Assembly (NCBI GenBank): GCA_003533505.1
Contig: DQGD01000003.1
Location: 1 to 33,485, forward strand
DNA: 33,485 nt
Direction of reading: 5' to 3'
DNA from: Clostridiales bacterium
GTDB lineage: Bacteria > Bacillota > Clostridia > Christensenellales > Pumilibacteraceae
Below, piece after piece: positions 32,282 through 33,485 of this stretch (positions within the stretch are counted from its first letter, which is position 1; each line of letters begins with the position of its first letter). A program made the position numbers and the translations under genes. The notes under the pieces were generated by a model. The model searched no databases and had not been told where the DNA came from. It saw nothing but the letters and a program-made list of their open reading frames with translations.

Positions 32282-33169
32282 ATGAATACCGCTTTCAATT
32301 ACGTTATTATCACAGATTCCACGGCGAGCTTAACCGACGAGCTGATTGAAAAATACAATTTGGACGTGATGCCGCTCACTTACATGCTGAACGGCGAGGA
32401 ACACCTAGGCTATGAAAAAGGCAAGCCGAGCGACCTTCACGCTTTCTACAAGGCGATGCGCGAGGGAGCAAAGGTGTCGACCAGCTGCGTCAACGTCGAT
32501 ACCGCAAAGGCGTTTTTCGAGCCGTACCTCGCCGCCGGCAAGGACGTGTTGTACCTGGCGTTCTCGTCGGGGCTGTCCGCGACCTGCTCCAACGTAATCA
32601 AGGCGAGCGAAGAACTTGCCGCCGCCTACCCCGAGCGCAAGTTCTATGTAGTCGACACGCTCGCCGCTTGCATGGGCGAAGGACTTATCGTGACCTACGC
32701 GCTCGAAGCGCAGCTTCAGGGCAAAAGCATCGACGAGGTGCGCGCGTTTACCGAGAAAATCAAGATGAAAACCTGCCACCAATTCACCGTCGACGACCTC
32801 ATGTACCTCAAACGCGGCGGCAGAATCAGCGGCGGCACCGCGCTCATTGGCACTATTCTCAAGATTAAGCCCGTAATGTGCGCCGACAATCGCGGCAAGC
32901 TCGTTGCCGTGGGTAAGGTAATCGGCAGAAAAGCGTCTATCAAGTGGCTGTTTAATAAGTACGTCGAAAAGGCTTACGACAAGAAAAACCAGATTGTTTA
33001 TATCGCGCACTGCGACTGCCCCGATGACGCCGAGGCGCTCGCCGACATGATTCGCGAAAAGTCCGAATGCAAGAGTATCACGATTAACTATATCGACCAG
33101 GTAATCGGCTCGCACTCCGGTCCCGGCACTCTCGCCATATTCTTCCTCGGCGAAAACCGCGAAGCGTAA
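32282..33169 (+). CDS. degV: DegV family fatty-acid-binding protein
   Basis: A 295-residue DegV protein, the FakB-type fold that binds a fatty acid for phosphorylation by FakA kinase (family knowledge). Diagnostic segments: IITDSTASL near the N-terminus, VSTSCVN with the conserved Ser/Thr, LAFSSGLSATCSN, VVDTLAACMGEG, YLKRGGRISGGTA and IGSHSGPGTLAIFF near the C-terminus. Length is normal. AGGAG lies about 8 bases before the ATG. No FakA gene is in the window. It has its own promoter and operator-like sites, divergent from the DUF1836 gene. Confidence 0.93.
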   Translation: MNTAFNYVIITDSTASLTDELIEKYNLDVMPLTYMLNGEEHLGYEKGKPSDLHAFYKAMREGAKVSTSCVNVDTAKAFFEPYLAAGKDVLYLAFSSGLSATCSNVIKASEELAAAYPERKFYVVDTLAACMGEGLIVTYALEAQLQGKSIDEVRAFTEKIKMKTCHQFTVDDLMYLKRGGRISGGTALIGTILKIKPVMCADNRGKLVAVGKVIGRKASIKWLFNKYVEKAYDKKNQIVYIAHCDCPDDAEALADMIREKSECKSITINYIDQVIGSHSGPGTLAIFFLGENREA

Positions 33170-33267
33170 AAGCCGCTTTACCGTATTCTATGCCTCCCTC
33201 CTCAAAGACGTACATCGGACGTAAATATAAAAAGGATTAGTAATCGCTCCATGCAGGGGATTCCACG

Positions 33268-33299
33268 AAACAGCCGAGTTTACCGCTCGGCTGTTTCTC
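33268..33299 (+). terminator. Terminator downstream of degV
   Basis: Perfect 11-bp stem AAACAGCCGAG/CTCGGCTGTTT, 7-base loop, with a short T/C tail (TTTCTCT). It is about 100 bases after the degV stop. Confidence 0.65.
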
Positions 33300-33403
33300 T
33301 GAATGACGAGATAAAACGGCGGCTGCACGTTCGATTTTAAAATTGCGTTAGAAAATTTACATTTACGCCCGGCTACCGTTTCAGGTATGCCGCGATTGTT
33401 ATT

Positions 33404-33460
33404 GGCTTCCCCCGAGGGGGAAGGCTTTAATAAGGATAACGCTTCGCTGTTATTATAATC
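33404..33460. repeat. GC-rich palindrome in a probable intergenic repeat
   Basis: CTTCCCCC-GA-GGGGGAAG (33406-33423) followed by AAGGATAACGCTTCGCTGTT, whose ATAAC/GTTAT ends can pair. The combination looks like a dispersed non-coding repeat; copies elsewhere cannot be checked here. Confidence 0.4.
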
Positions 33461-33485
33461 CTAACGCGCACTCTCCGTTTAGAGC

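Larger units (their letters stand above)
33170..33485. other. Gene-free right edge with hairpins and repeats
   Basis: No credible ORF in the last 316 bases. It holds a terminator-like hairpin (33268-33296) and a GC-rich palindrome (33406-33423) inside what looks like an intergenic repeat. The segment from about 33300 to 33385 is AT-rich with nothing recognisable. Confidence 0.6.

Noticed and set aside
1..33485. CRISPR array, tRNA, rRNA, IS element or prophage
   Set aside because: No regularly spaced repeats, cloverleaf with TTCGA-type arm, rRNA-like stretch, transposase or phage gene was seen by eye; a tool-based scan would be needed to exclude small RNA genes fully.

Overview
The window reads as chromosomal DNA of an uncultured Bacillota (Clostridia-type) bacterium. 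The evidence is near-consensus sigma-A promoters (TTGACA-17-TATAAT), strong GGAGG ribosome sites, a GlgC plus GlgD glycogen operon, AddAB recombination helicase-nuclease genes with an Fe-S AddB, type III glutamine synthetase, an ammonium transporter fused to PII, a DUF1836 regulator and DegV. Coding regions look moderately GC-rich and intergenic promoter DNA is AT-rich. No rRNA, tRNA, phage or IS gene was recognised. Genus or family cannot be assigned by eye.

Layout. 1-350: the start of a probable structured RNA on the minus strand, running off the left edge. 350-1083: a divergent pair, a zinc-ribbon/DUF4190 membrane protein (-) and a small XRE regulator (+), around a 21-bp palindrome that sits on a perfect promoter. 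1199-3127 (-): ferritin then a MATE exporter. 3399-4342 (-): MBL-fold hydrolase preceded by a broken MATE relic. 4450-6810 (-): SDR oxidoreductase and GMP synthase, from a promoter that appears to make a leaderless mRNA. 6918-8264 (-): cation/proton antiporter with its own consensus promoter, a structured leader and a clean terminator. 8392-18764 (-): glycogen operon glgB-glgC-glgD-glgA-glgP followed by a GH13 amylase-type enzyme. 19199-23196 (+): nitrogen assimilation, GSIII and the Amt-PII fusion, with a terminator-like hairpin in the GSIII leader and another between the two genes. 23284-30074 (-): addB-addA and a small membrane protein, again starting with an apparently leaderless promoter. 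30335-31300 (+): an unknown lipoprotein. 31393-32103 (-): DUF1836 regulator, divergent from 32282-33169 (+) DegV. 33170-33485: a terminator and hairpin repeats, no gene.

How it fits together. The glycogen operon makes ADP-glucose (GlgC/GlgD), polymerises it (GlgA), branches it (GlgB) and breaks it down (GlgP, GH13 enzyme), so synthesis and turnover are co-expressed with tight couplings (ATGA and TGATG overlaps). The nitrogen pair takes up and assimilates ammonium, with signs of transcriptional attenuation. AddAB processes double-strand breaks.

No clearly new multi-gene system stands out. The most interesting signals are regulatory: the XRE operator/promoter switch, two promoters whose -10 boxes end exactly 7 bases before an ATG (leaderless transcripts), the glnA leader attenuator, the DegV operator, the unidentified RNA at the left edge, and the lysine-rich AT-hook-like tail on glycogen synthase.
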